Positions 1-6,051 of a DNA stretch of 9,074 bases are shown one piece after another. How positions within the stretch are numbered: the stretch's first letter is position 1; each line of letters starts with the position of its first letter. A model generated the notes under the pieces. The model was not told the DNA's origin. It made no database searches and saw only the letters and a list, made by a program, of their open reading frames with translations. A program made the position numbers and the translations under genes. Source of the stretch: JANRKG01 sp033763635 (GTDB lineage: Bacteria; Cyanobacteriota; Cyanobacteriia; GCF-001939115); NCBI GenBank assembly GCA_033763635.1, contig JANRKG010000495.1, positions 1 to 9,074 of the forward strand, in the 5' to 3' direction.

Positions 1-38
1 CTTACTTTTCCGTAGGTCTTGAACTCTAGTACAATCAT

Positions 39-69
39 ATTCTTATGTTAAAATGTCTGACATAAGAAT
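39..69. repeat. Perfect 10-bp inverted repeat with 11-nt loop
   Basis: The arms ATTCTTATGT (39-48) and ACATAAGAAT (60-69) are exactly complementary, with the 11-nt spacer TAAAATGTCTG between them. No T-tract follows on either strand, so it is not an ordinary rho-independent terminator. The AT-rich arms suit a regulator operator or a protein-binding palindrome. No gene start is visible within 100 bp on either side, so the regulated gene, if any, may lie left of the window. The palindrome is certain; its function is unknown. Confidence 0.6.
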
Positions 70-187
70 GACAGGCACTAAAGTACCCGCGTCGCCTTTC
101 ATCCTTGCTCTAAAGAGATAAGGTTTTCATGCTCCCGGCCGCCCCTATAAAAAGATTTCTCCGGGAAATTTTATTTTTCTGAAAAAT

Positions 188-409
188 TCATATTCGTAGG
201 TCATAGGAGACCACGAAGCGTCCCTGAGGAGATACCTCCGGCTGCGGGTGAAATGGGAGAAAGGCACCAATCAATAAACTGGTCAAAAAGACGAGCGTTG
301 TACTGACAATGAAGCGGGGAGTCGTCCCTTTTGGGGTTTGAACAGGCTCCTCTAGTCGATGAACTTCTAATGTGTTCGTTTTGTTGGGATGGAAGGTTGA
401 ATTTAGCAT
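188..409 (-). CDS. Possible small single-pass membrane protein (73 aa), doubtful
   Basis: This is an open frame of 73 codons from an ATG at 409 (the frame stays open to a TTG at 484, which would give 98 aa). The translation has a polar N-terminal half with the run LEVHRLEEPVQTPKG. One hydrophobic stretch follows (about residues 33-52, starting FIVSTTLVFLTSLL) that could span the membrane, then a short tail ending SYDLRI. No Shine-Dalgarno site precedes either start. An AT-rich hairpin with a run of T lies just past the stop on the minus strand (about 175 down to 150), which weakly supports a transcript end. I do not recognise the family. It occupies an otherwise empty 690-bp region and may be a chance frame; the single plausible transmembrane helix is the main argument for it. 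Confidence 0.25.
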   Translation of the reverse strand: MLNSTFHPNKTNTLEVHRLEEPVQTPKGTTPRFIVSTTLVFLTSLLIGAFLPFHPQPEVSPQGRFVVSYDLRI

Positions 410-491
410 AAACTTGAATTTGCACCGTGAATTCTGGGAGTTCTTGGATTGCAACTCACGCTTTAGGACATTTCCGAAAAACAATCTACCC

Positions 492-551
492 GCTGGTTTC
501 GACTGCGCTCAAACAGCACCCATGCCCTGAGCGGAGTCAAAGGGCAACCCA
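492..551 (+). repeat. Dispersed palindromic repeat, copy A
   Basis: A 60-bp unit whose ends and internal arms match, in opposite orientation, the element at 5937-6019. Shared blocks include GCTGGTTTCG at one end, CGCTCAA, ATGCCC and CCCTGAGCG in the middle, and GGGCAACCCA at the other end. Within the copy, TTTCGACTGCGCTCA (497-511) and TGAGCGGAGTCAAA (528-541) are nearly complementary, so RNA or single-stranded DNA would fold into a hairpin with a 16-nt loop. It lacks a transposase and resembles the short non-autonomous palindromes common in cyanobacterial intergenic DNA. It sits 144 bp before the secreted-protein gene. Confidence 0.75.
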
Positions 552-694
552 CAGGTAAACTCTTTTCTGGAAATCTCCTGAGATGAATAACGTTCTATTT
601 CTAAAGACTGTCATTTCTGAGATTTAGTTCAAATTCTGGTAGAACTTGAGAGGGCTTTGTAATCGCCAGATTCATCTTCATTTATTGATTGCCG

Positions 695-1297
695 ATGATT
701 TTGTCTCCAATGTTTCAATCATTCGTCATTGTCGGATGGGTTATCAGTGTGTCCCTCTCGTCACTTGATGCAAATTTCGCGAAGGCCGTAGAGGGTTCCA
801 TCCTTGCTCAATCTCGACCTGGAGCAACCCAATCCAGAACCGTGATTGCCCTTGATGCTGAAGGGTTACGCCTGGTAAATCCGTCTACAGGCTCGACCAA
901 GGCACTGAGTTTTGGGATGAAGGAAAGTAACGTGATATCTGTCCTGACTCAGTTACGGGGTAAACCTCGTGAACGGGGAACGAATCAGGAGTGTGGTGCG
1001 GGTCCACTGGGGTTTGCGACGTGGGCAGATGGATTAACAATATGGTTTGAGAAGGGCCGTTTTGCTGGATGGATTGTGGATGGTCGGCAAAAAGGGTCCA
1101 ATCGATTGACGACGATCGCCGGGATTGGCACAGGTGCGACCCGGTCAACACTTACTAATGCTTACGCTGTGGATGTGTTTCAAAGCACATTAGGAATCGA
1201 ATTTACCGCTGGTAGTTTCGGTGGATTATTGAGCGGAACCCAACAAAATGCAAGAGTAATGACCTTCTGGAGTGGTGTCACCTGTCTCTTTCGCTAA
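695..1297 (+). CDS. Secreted hypothetical protein, 200 aa
   Basis: An exported protein of unknown function. From the ATG at 695 the first 24 residues are hydrophobic (FVIVGWVISVSLSS), followed by LDANFAKA, which has AXA-type candidate sites for signal peptidase I. The n-region carries no lysine or arginine, which is unusual and leaves the start open: TTG 689 and ATG 710 are alternatives, none with a Shine-Dalgarno site. The mature part seems to hold two similar halves: one around residues 72-110 with GTNQECGAGP and ADGLTIWFEKGRFAGW, and one around 132-200 with GIGTGATRSTLTNAY. The repeated pattern of a glycine-rich turn, a short helix and a strand pair is reminiscent of BLIP/SmpA-like folds, but that is a guess. 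There are just two cysteines (90 and 197), which could form a periplasmic disulfide. It converges with the DUF364 gene, with 81 bp between the two stops and no clear terminator. Confidence 0.75.
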   Translation: MILSPMFQSFVIVGWVISVSLSSLDANFAKAVEGSILAQSRPGATQSRTVIALDAEGLRLVNPSTGSTKALSFGMKESNVISVLTQLRGKPRERGTNQECGAGPLGFATWADGLTIWFEKGRFAGWIVDGRQKGSNRLTTIAGIGTGATRSTLTNAYAVDVFQSTLGIEFTAGSFGGLLSGTQQNARVMTFWSGVTCLFR

Positions 1298-1378
1298 GGA
1301 GATTTCTAGAGGGTGTTATGCACTTTCTACTGGCAACTCCACAAATCACGCTTTTCTTTCCATTTTGTTTCCTCTGCC

Positions 1379-2173
1379 TCAGGAGGATATTTCAGTATTG
1401 AATCCTTCAGACAGTTTCAAAACGTGATACTGAACCCCTTCCTCAAAAATACGAGTTCCTCCCCCTTCTGCGATCGTTTGTCGCAGTGCATCTGGCTCCC
1501 TGACAGCAACTCCTGCCAGGTAATCAATTCCCATCGCCCCTAACTCCGATAACCAGGGGACAGTCGGCCCCATCAACACCAACTCTGCCTGTTGGGCCAA
1601 CTCAACCAATCGGGGAAAGGTCTTATTCGCGATCGAAGTAGCGGTGAGAAAGACCCAATCAGCCTCTGGCAGTAAGTATTCACAAGCCACATCAGGTAAG
1701 TCTTGGGCTGTGGGTTGGCGCTCCAGAACTGTAATATCCGCTTCCTGTTCATACTGAGAGAGACCGGGATATCGCCCAACAATGATTACCCGTTTGCCCC
1801 GAATCATGGGTAAAAAATGTTCAAACACTGCCAGATTGCCCGATCCCTTGGGGATAATCGGTTGAGCCTGGGACAAGAGGGACGAGTTGTGATTGATGGC
1901 AGAATTGATTGCAGCCATCCCGATCGTGGCCTGATAACTATCCCAGGAACGCACCCAGGGAAAGAAATTGGCGATCGGTTGCCCGACTAAAGTACCTGAC
2001 CAGGGTAAGGTGCGGGTCGGTTGAGTGGGACTCATGCACAGGCCAATTCCTTCAGCTTTACAAAAAGTCCAGGTTAGCCCAATGAGAATCTCCTGCACAG
2101 GAGTATCGCTGAAACTCGATCGCTGGCTGGCTTCCAACAGCAGATTATAAATCTCGCGGGGATGAATGTTCAT
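1379..2173 (-). CDS. DUF4213/DUF364 Rossmann-like protein (putative heavy-metal chelation family), 264 aa
   Basis: Full-length member of the DUF364 family, whose name in domain databases is 'putative heavy-metal chelation domain'; no enzymatic reaction is established. The N-terminal part (about 1-95) fits the DUF4213 enolase-N-like domain, including IGLTWTFCKAEGIGLCMSP and a conserved-looking ATIGMAAINSAIN. The C-terminal part (about 105-255) is the DUF364 Rossmann-like domain. It has GKRVIIVGRYPG (126-137) as the glycine-rich first strand-turn, LPEADWVFLTATSIANKT as the mid-sheet segment and MGPTVPWLSELGAMGIDYLAGV as the family's C-terminal signature. It has no signal peptide, so it is cytoplasmic. 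The start is ATG 2173, with no evident Shine-Dalgarno site. It lies 130 bp behind the small hypothetical gene on the same strand and could be co-transcribed with it. No metal transporter or nif gene is visible in the window to hint at the substrate. Confidence 0.85.
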   Translation of the reverse strand: MNIHPREIYNLLLEASQRSSFSDTPVQEILIGLTWTFCKAEGIGLCMSPTQPTRTLPWSGTLVGQPIANFFPWVRSWDSYQATIGMAAINSAINHNSSLLSQAQPIIPKGSGNLAVFEHFLPMIRGKRVIIVGRYPGLSQYEQEADITVLERQPTAQDLPDVACEYLLPEADWVFLTATSIANKTFPRLVELAQQAELVLMGPTVPWLSELGAMGIDYLAGVAVREPDALRQTIAEGGGTRIFEEGVQYHVLKLSEGFNTEISS

Positions 2174-2254
2174 GGATTGCTAGCACTCAAGTCACTTCAT
2201 CGTTCAGCACTATGAATTGATGCACTCATTAGAAAGCTTGTTCAACGACCTTGT

Positions 2255-2267
2255 AGGGGAATCCCCT
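2255..2267. other. Short GC-rich hairpin between two minus-strand genes
   Basis: AGGGG (2255-2259) and CCCCT (2263-2267) flank an AAT loop. The element lies in the 130-bp gap between the small hypothetical gene (stop at 2304) and the DUF364 gene (start at 2173). No T-tract follows on the minus strand, so termination is not supported. It could protect or process a bicistronic mRNA, or mean nothing. Confidence 0.3.
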
Positions 2268-2303
2268 TCTATAGCGACAGCTTAGGAGGGGAGGATGTCA
2301 ATC

Positions 2304-2639
2304 CTATCGTTCTTCATAACTGGGTAAAGACCCTGATTTCAACTTTAAGCGAGGTTCCGCCCGAGATCGTTCCTGGCGTTCCCGCCCATCGGATGAATCG
2401 ATTCTACGAGTATTTCTTTCCCCCCGGTCGGGTTCATCCACCCGCACGAGATATACCCGCTGCCCGTAAACTGTAGAAAGGTTCTCACAAGCACAGGAAA
2501 ATCCCTGGGCCGTCAGTTCTTCAAGCCGTCGATCGCGGGCTGCTCGTGCATCGGTCGCTTCTTCGTAATCAATCTCTCGAAACACTTCTTCCATTAAGAT
2601 AATTAACCCGTCATCTTGATTGGTACACAGACTTTTCAT
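2304..2639 (-). CDS. Small hypothetical protein, 111 aa, charged C-terminal tail
   Basis: I do not recognise a named domain. From the ATG at 2639 the protein begins MKSLCTNQDDGLIILMEEVF. A compact alpha/beta-looking core follows (about 15-67): a helix EEATDARAARDRRLEELTAQG, then strands around FSCACENL and VYGQRVYLVRVDEP. The rest (about 68-111) is low-complexity and highly charged, rich in Arg, Glu, Asp and Ser, and probably disordered. The frame stays open to a GTG at 2684, but the extra 15 residues begin next to the purine run that would have to act as their ribosome site, so the ATG is preferred. Another internal Met (MEEVF, residue 16) is possible. It has no signal peptide or membrane segment. 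It diverges from the asparagine-synthetase-like gene across about 300 bp that holds the orphan terminator. Two cysteines lie close together (C-A-C). Confidence 0.65.
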   Translation of the reverse strand: MKSLCTNQDDGLIILMEEVFREIDYEEATDARAARDRRLEELTAQGFSCACENLSTVYGQRVYLVRVDEPDRGERNTRRIDSSDGRERQERSRAEPRLKLKSGSLPSYEER

Positions 2640-2749
2640 TCTAATTGGCGTTGGCAACAATTGTGATCCCCAAGAATCTGCCACCTCTGACTATTGACAG
2701 ACTAAACCTGTTCGATCGATCGCTAAGTTAGAAAGAGAACCTAATTCCA

Positions 2750-2800
2750 AGTGGAGTCCACTCATTGTTTTGAAGCCTCCCAGTAGGAGGCTTCTTTTTT
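2750..2800 (+). ncRNA. Small RNA or leader candidate: 5' hairpin plus intrinsic terminator
   Basis: Two hairpins follow each other on the + strand. The first is AGTGG-AGT-CCACT (2750-2762). After nine unpaired bases comes a perfect 9-bp terminator hairpin with six T (2772-2800). No coding frame on the + strand ends within about 1.4 kb upstream, and the neighbouring genes diverge, so something short must be transcribed into this terminator. Either a free-standing small RNA or an attenuated 5' leader of the synthetase gene (start codon 138 bp further on) would explain it. A TTGACA hexamer at 2694-2699 is present, but no good -10 lies 16-19 bp after it, so the 5' end is unknown. It lacks the ACUCCUCACAC core expected of cyanobacterial Yfr1. 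Confidence 0.45.
2772..2800 (+). terminator. Strong rho-independent terminator without an upstream gene
   Basis: GAAGCCTCC (2772-2780), loop CAGTA, GGAGGCTTC (2786-2794), then TTTTTT (2795-2800). The 9-bp stem is perfect, and the T-run exists only on the + strand: the minus-strand flank reads AAAACAATG in the sense orientation. It is the cleanest terminator in the window, and its direction is therefore unambiguous. Confidence 0.85.
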
Positions 2801-2937
2801 AACCGTGCCAGAAACCCCATCTGCCTGGGAAGTGGGGTCGTTCATGAAACCTTCCCTGGCCCATCCTGAACAACCCGCACCATCCAGTCTATTGCGAGGC
2901 ATAATCTGGATGCAGTTGTCTCGTGTATCAGCACCGC

Positions 2938-4680
2938 ATGGCAAGCTTCAACTGGTTACAGCCCAAATATCCTGGCATCCCCAAATTAACTCACATCCGC
3001 CCCTGGTGTTTAGCTTGGGGAAACGATGTCGAAACCACACGACCCGTGATCTGGCAAGAGAACCCAGTTACTTTGTGCAGTCAGGGGACTTCCCAACCCC
3101 TCTCCGCCTATTGGGCAGAAAGCTCCTCCCGTCGGTTCGTTGTTTTAGGGGAGGTTTGGCTCAGTAATCGCATGACTCTGCTGCGGCAACTGGACATACC
3201 CCTTCCCAAGGGAGCGGGAGACGATCGCCAACTTATTGCTCAATTGTGGGAACAATTCGGCCCTGCTTGTCTATCAAACCTGTTGGGGATGTTTGGGTTC
3301 GCGATTTGGGACCGAGAACAGCAAGAACTCTGGTTAGTCCGGGATGCTTGTGGAGCCTATACCCTGTACTACACAATTGCAGGAGCGACGACCTGGATTG
3401 CACCCCAATTACGAAGTCTGGCTCCCTACCACTCAATGGATTTGGACTGGGTTGCCTTACGGGACTATCTCTGTTGTGCCTTCGTACCAGGCGATCGTAC
3501 CCTCTGGCAACAAGTGCGGGAACTCCGTCCGGGTAGTCTGCTGCGTCTACCCGATCGCCAGTTGCAGACCTACTGGCAACCTCAGGAAAAAATGCCCCCG
3601 AATCCTGCACCCTTTGAATACTATCGGGATCAGTTGCGGGATGAGCTGAATCAAGTCATGCGTGAATATTTGCCAACAGGCGAACCTGTGGGGATCTTTC
3701 TGTCCGGCGGATTGGACTCTAGCTGTATTACTGCCCTGGCCCATCAACTGCATGATGCTCCTATCCATACCTATTCCATCCATTTTGGACCCCAGACCCC
3801 GAATGAATTGGAGTTTTCCAACCTGATCGCTAAACAGTGCCAAACCGAACACCACATTTTGGAAATTTCCCTGACTGATTTATGGGGCACATTGCCCGAT
3901 GCAATGGCTGCCCTGGATGATCCGATCGGTGATCCGTTGACCGTGCCGAATTTATTGCTGGGAAAATTGGCGAAACAAGCGGTTCAGGTCATTTTGAATG
4001 GAGAAGGAGGAGACCCCTGCTTTGGGGGACCGAAAAACCAACCGATGTTAATGAATACGCTTTACCACGAATTAACCCAGCAAGATGCCCTCTCTGCCTA
4101 TCTACTGGCCTTTCAGAAATGCGCTGCTGATTTACCCCAATTACTGAAGTCAGAGATTTGGGCCGGGGTGAAGGAGATCCCTTCTATTTTTTCTGAAGAC
4201 TTGCAATCAGACGCTCGTTATCTAAACCAACTGATGAGCCTCAATATTAAATTTAAGGGAGCGGATCACATTTTAACGAAGGTAAATAATTTGACCCAGG
4301 CAACCGGGTTACAGGGTCGATCGCCCCTGTTCGATCGCCGTATTGTTGACATGAGTTTACAAATTCCGCCCGGATATAAATTACGAGGTGCTGAAGAGAA
4401 AGCCATCTTAAAACAGGCTGTAGCCGATTTATTACCTGAGCAAATTCTTCGCCGTCCCAAAAGTGGCATGATGGTGCCCGTGCAATTAGGGTTCCGGCAG
4501 GTGTGGCGACGACAGGCCAAAGCGTTGTTGTTAAACCGAAAAGCAGCGATCGCCCCTTACCTGAATCAGACGCTTCTTCGGGATTGGTTGGAGTACGAGG
4601 GTGACACCTGGGGCCGATATGGGGTCAAACTTTGGCTCCTGGCAAGTTTGGAGATCTGGTTACAAGGGAATCGGACTTAA
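2938..4680 (+). CDS. Asparagine-synthetase-like amide ligase lacking the glutaminase cysteine, 580 aa
   Basis: A cytoplasmic ATP-pyrophosphatase of the asparagine synthase family. These enzymes adenylate a carboxylate and displace AMP with an amine. The C-terminal domain (about 215-575) has the PP-loop LSGGLDSS (SGGLDS at 256-261), NGEGGD (355-359 for GEGGD), GLQGRSPLFDRRIVD and RRPKSGMMVPV, and ends with YGVKLWLLASLEIWL. The N-terminal domain (about 65-190) is still recognisable as Ntn/GATase II by GMFGFAIWD and RDACGAYTLYY. However, it does not begin with Met-Cys-Gly, so the Cys1 nucleophile that releases ammonia from glutamine is missing, as in beta-lactam synthetases and lasso-peptide cyclases. 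The usual GDELFGG reads GDPCFGG here. Ammonia-dependent asparagine synthesis or a different amide-forming reaction are both possible. An in-frame TAA at 2902 limits the start to GTG 2923 or ATG 2938; neither has a Shine-Dalgarno site. Confidence 0.85.
   Translation: MASFNWLQPKYPGIPKLTHIRPWCLAWGNDVETTRPVIWQENPVTLCSQGTSQPLSAYWAESSSRRFVVLGEVWLSNRMTLLRQLDIPLPKGAGDDRQLIAQLWEQFGPACLSNLLGMFGFAIWDREQQELWLVRDACGAYTLYYTIAGATTWIAPQLRSLAPYHSMDLDWVALRDYLCCAFVPGDRTLWQQVRELRPGSLLRLPDRQLQTYWQPQEKMPPNPAPFEYYRDQLRDELNQVMREYLPTGEPVGIFLSGGLDSSCITALAHQLHDAPIHTYSIHFGPQTPNELEFSNLIAKQCQTEHHILEISLTDLWGTLPDAMAALDDPIGDPLTVPNLLLGKLAKQAVQVILNGEGGDPCFGGPKNQPMLMNTLYHELTQQDALSAYLLAFQKCAADLPQLLKSEIWAGVKEIPSIFSEDLQSDARYLNQLMSLNIKFKGADHILTKVNNLTQATGLQGRSPLFDRRIVDMSLQIPPGYKLRGAEEKAILKQAVADLLPEQILRRPKSGMMVPVQLGFRQVWRRQAKALLLNRKAAIAPYLNQTLLRDWLEYEGDTWGRYGVKLWLLASLEIWLQGNRT
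4546..4553. repeat. HIP1 octamer GCGATCGC
   Basis: This is the only complete HIP1 palindrome in the window; seven-base variants (GCGATCG or CGATCGC) recur at many other sites, for example 3486, 4319, 4332 and 5344. HIP1 over-representation is a known hallmark of many cyanobacterial genomes and is the main basis for the taxonomic call. Confidence 0.9.
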
Positions 4681-4753
4681 CAGGTCAACCAAGTCATTGA
4701 ACTCACATGAGTGGGAAACCGCCGAGACACTCGTAAATAGACACAGAATGTCA

Positions 4754-4771
4754 TGATTCCATGAAGAATCA
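4754..4771. repeat. Short perfect inverted repeat downstream of the synthetase gene
   Basis: TGATTC (4754-4759) and GAATCA (4766-4771) surround the 6-nt loop CATGAA. It lies 74 bp past the stop of the synthetase gene. No T-tract follows, so it is at best a weak 3' end structure. The rest of the 4681-4923 spacer is AT-rich; a possible -10 (TAAAAT, 4805-4810) has no convincing -35. Confidence 0.3.
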
Positions 4772-4923
4772 CCAGAAGAAGCCCTAATTCCTTGAATAAA
4801 AGTCTAAAATAGTATCATAAGGTACAGAAAATATTTAGCCTTTCACTTCACTGATTCTAAAACACGATCATCTGGACCTTTTCTTCTAAAAAACGTTTTT
4901 AATCGCTTCATCGAGGTACGGTT

Positions 4924-5076
4924 ATGAAATTCCTGAATCGCAAACTTGCAAATCTTGCAAACTCAACACAAAACCCCAGTGGAGAAGAAATTGCTCATCA
5001 AGAACCCAAAGGGCATCTCCATGAACAATATCGCCACTGGAGTTGGTTAAAATCTCCCGATCAACGCGCCCAATAA
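4924..5076 (+). CDS. Candidate small protein, 50 aa
   Basis: The ATG at 4924 is preceded by GAGG (4913-4916) at a 7-nt spacing, one of the better ribosome sites in the window, and the frame runs 50 codons to TAA at 5074. The product begins MKFLNRKLANLANSTQN. It is hydrophilic, with several His and Trp in its second half (GHLHEQYRHWSWLKSPDQ) and a basic start. There is no membrane segment or signal peptide. Its last 16 bases overlap, in the opposite direction, the 3' end of the permease gene. I know of no family that fits. It could be a regulatory small protein, a peptide precursor, or a chance frame; the ribosome site and clean codon use argue for translation, the short length against certainty. 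Confidence 0.45.
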   Translation: MKFLNRKLANLANSTQNPSGEEIAHQEPKGHLHEQYRHWSWLKSPDQRAQ

Positions 5077-5858
5077 ATGACGTATTTCTCGATCGCGGCA
5101 AAGAAACCGTAGAGAATCGTTCCCATTGCCGCCAGGACCAGTAATCCTGCGAAACCAAGGGGAACATCGAAGTTAGAACTGGCTGTCACAATCAGATATC
5201 CTACGCCTTTGTTAGAGGCAACGGTTTCTGAGATGACAGCCCCGACAAAGGCAAGAGAAATGGCAACCTTCAGTGAGGCGAAGATGTAAGGCAGGGTATG
5301 GGGAAACCCGATTTTCTCAAATACTTCAATCTGGGAGGCTCCCAACGATCGCATCACATCTTTCATTTCTGGTTCAACCGTATCCAACCCTAGCGCCACG
5401 TTGACTGCAATGGGGAAGAATGCCAGTAGAAAAGCGGTGAGAATTGCCGGAACAGTCCCAATTCCAAACCAGAGGGCAAACAGAGGTACGAGAGCCACTT
5501 TGGGGATCGTATTAAACCCGACGAGCAAGGGATAGAGAACCACATAGGCCAGACGGGAATAGCCAATTAAAAACCCTAAAATGACTCCCGAAACAATGGC
5601 TAACCCAAAGCCTGCCATTGTTGTGAATAAGGTTTGAAGTGAATTCTCGACGAGCGCCCGTTGCTTATCTACCATTGCGGTAATGATCGCTGACGGGGCA
5701 GGAAGGTTATAAGCGGGTACTTTGAAAATTAGAACGACTAATTCCCAAAGAATGAATAGCAAAATCGTCGCCACAATGGGTAGGAAGATTGTGGCGGTTT
5801 TTGTCTTTGCAAATTCGGCAAAGTCAAAACCAGGTTTAGATCTCAATGATGTTGCCAT
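5061..5858 (-). CDS. ABC transporter permease, NitT/TauT family, 265 aa
   Basis: Inner-membrane channel subunit of a nitrate/sulfonate/thiamine-precursor-type importer (BPD_transp_1 family, like SsuC/TauC). About six hydrophobic segments are visible, at residues 23-46, 79-97, 100-115, 122-152, 197-212 and 235-255. The cytoplasmic coupling (EAA) loop reads VMRSLGASQIEVFEKIGFPHTLPYI (168-192 split around its invariant glycine, G173, and the I-x-x-P-x-x-x-P part), which docks on the ATPase. The N-terminal 20 residues are a polar extension. Length is normal for the family. The ATG at 5858 has no clear Shine-Dalgarno site. It lies 193 bp downstream of the ATPase gene on the same strand; the gap contains a palindromic repeat. 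The last 16 bp overlap the convergent 50-aa ORF. Such permeases act as homodimers. Confidence 0.92.
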   Translation of the reverse strand: MATSLRSKPGFDFAEFAKTKTATIFLPIVATILLFILWELVVLIFKVPAYNLPAPSAIITAMVDKQRALVENSLQTLFTTMAGFGLAIVSGVILGFLIGYSRLAYVVLYPLLVGFNTIPKVALVPLFALWFGIGTVPAILTAFLLAFFPIAVNVALGLDTVEPEMKDVMRSLGASQIEVFEKIGFPHTLPYIFASLKVAISLAFVGAVISETVASNKGVGYLIVTASSNFDVPLGFAGLLVLAAMGTILYGFFAAIEKYVIYWAR

Positions 5859-5936
5859 AGAATGCTGAAATTGCGATGGAGTAGGTTACTTTGAGCAGGG
5901 GTGAAGGAAGGTAATTCTTTGAAAAGAATTGACCGA

Positions 5937-6019
5937 TGGGTTGCCCTTCGACTACGCTCAGGGCGCATTTTTGACAATACCCAGGGGGCATACGCGGGTT
6001 GAGCGAAGCCGAAACCAGC
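5937..6019 (-). repeat. Dispersed palindromic repeat, copy B, inside the transporter operon
   Basis: Read on the minus strand this 83-bp element matches copy A (492-551): both start GCTGGTTTCG and end GGGCAACCCA, and share CGCTCAA, ATGCCC and CCCTGAGCG. Copy B has about 23 extra bases in the middle. Its own arms, TTCGACTACGCTCA (5947-5960) and TGAGCGAAGCCGAA (6000-6013), pair with two mismatches to form a hairpin with a loop of about 40 nt. It begins 32 bp past the ATPase stop and ends 78 bp before the permease start, so it would lie in the operon mRNA, where it could affect stability or partial termination. Confidence 0.75.
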
Positions 6020-6051
6020 CAGGAAATTATTTCCTGAAAACTTCCTAAAAA

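Noticed and set aside
885..1151. 88-codon minus-strand frame inside the secreted protein gene
   Set aside because: Low-complexity translation opposite a clearly protein-like frame; no ribosome site.
1313..1543. 76-codon + strand frame between the secreted protein and DUF364 genes
   Set aside because: Mostly antisense to the DUF364 coding sequence, with no recognisable protein features.
2694..2729. Sigma-70 promoter with TTGACA at 2694-2699 driving the small RNA
   Set aside because: The -35 is perfect, but the nearest -10-like hexamer (TAAGTT) is 24 bp away and the 17-18 bp position holds CGATCG.
2805..3167. 120-codon + strand frame overlapping the start of the synthetase gene
   Set aside because: It runs in another frame over the clearly coding synthetase, shows no domain and looks like a shadow.
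4976..5040. CCAGTGG/CCACTGG inverted repeat as terminator of the transporter operon
   Set aside because: The arms are only 7 bp and 51 bp apart, and they lie within the small ORF; only a short T-run follows on the minus strand, so termination is not supported.
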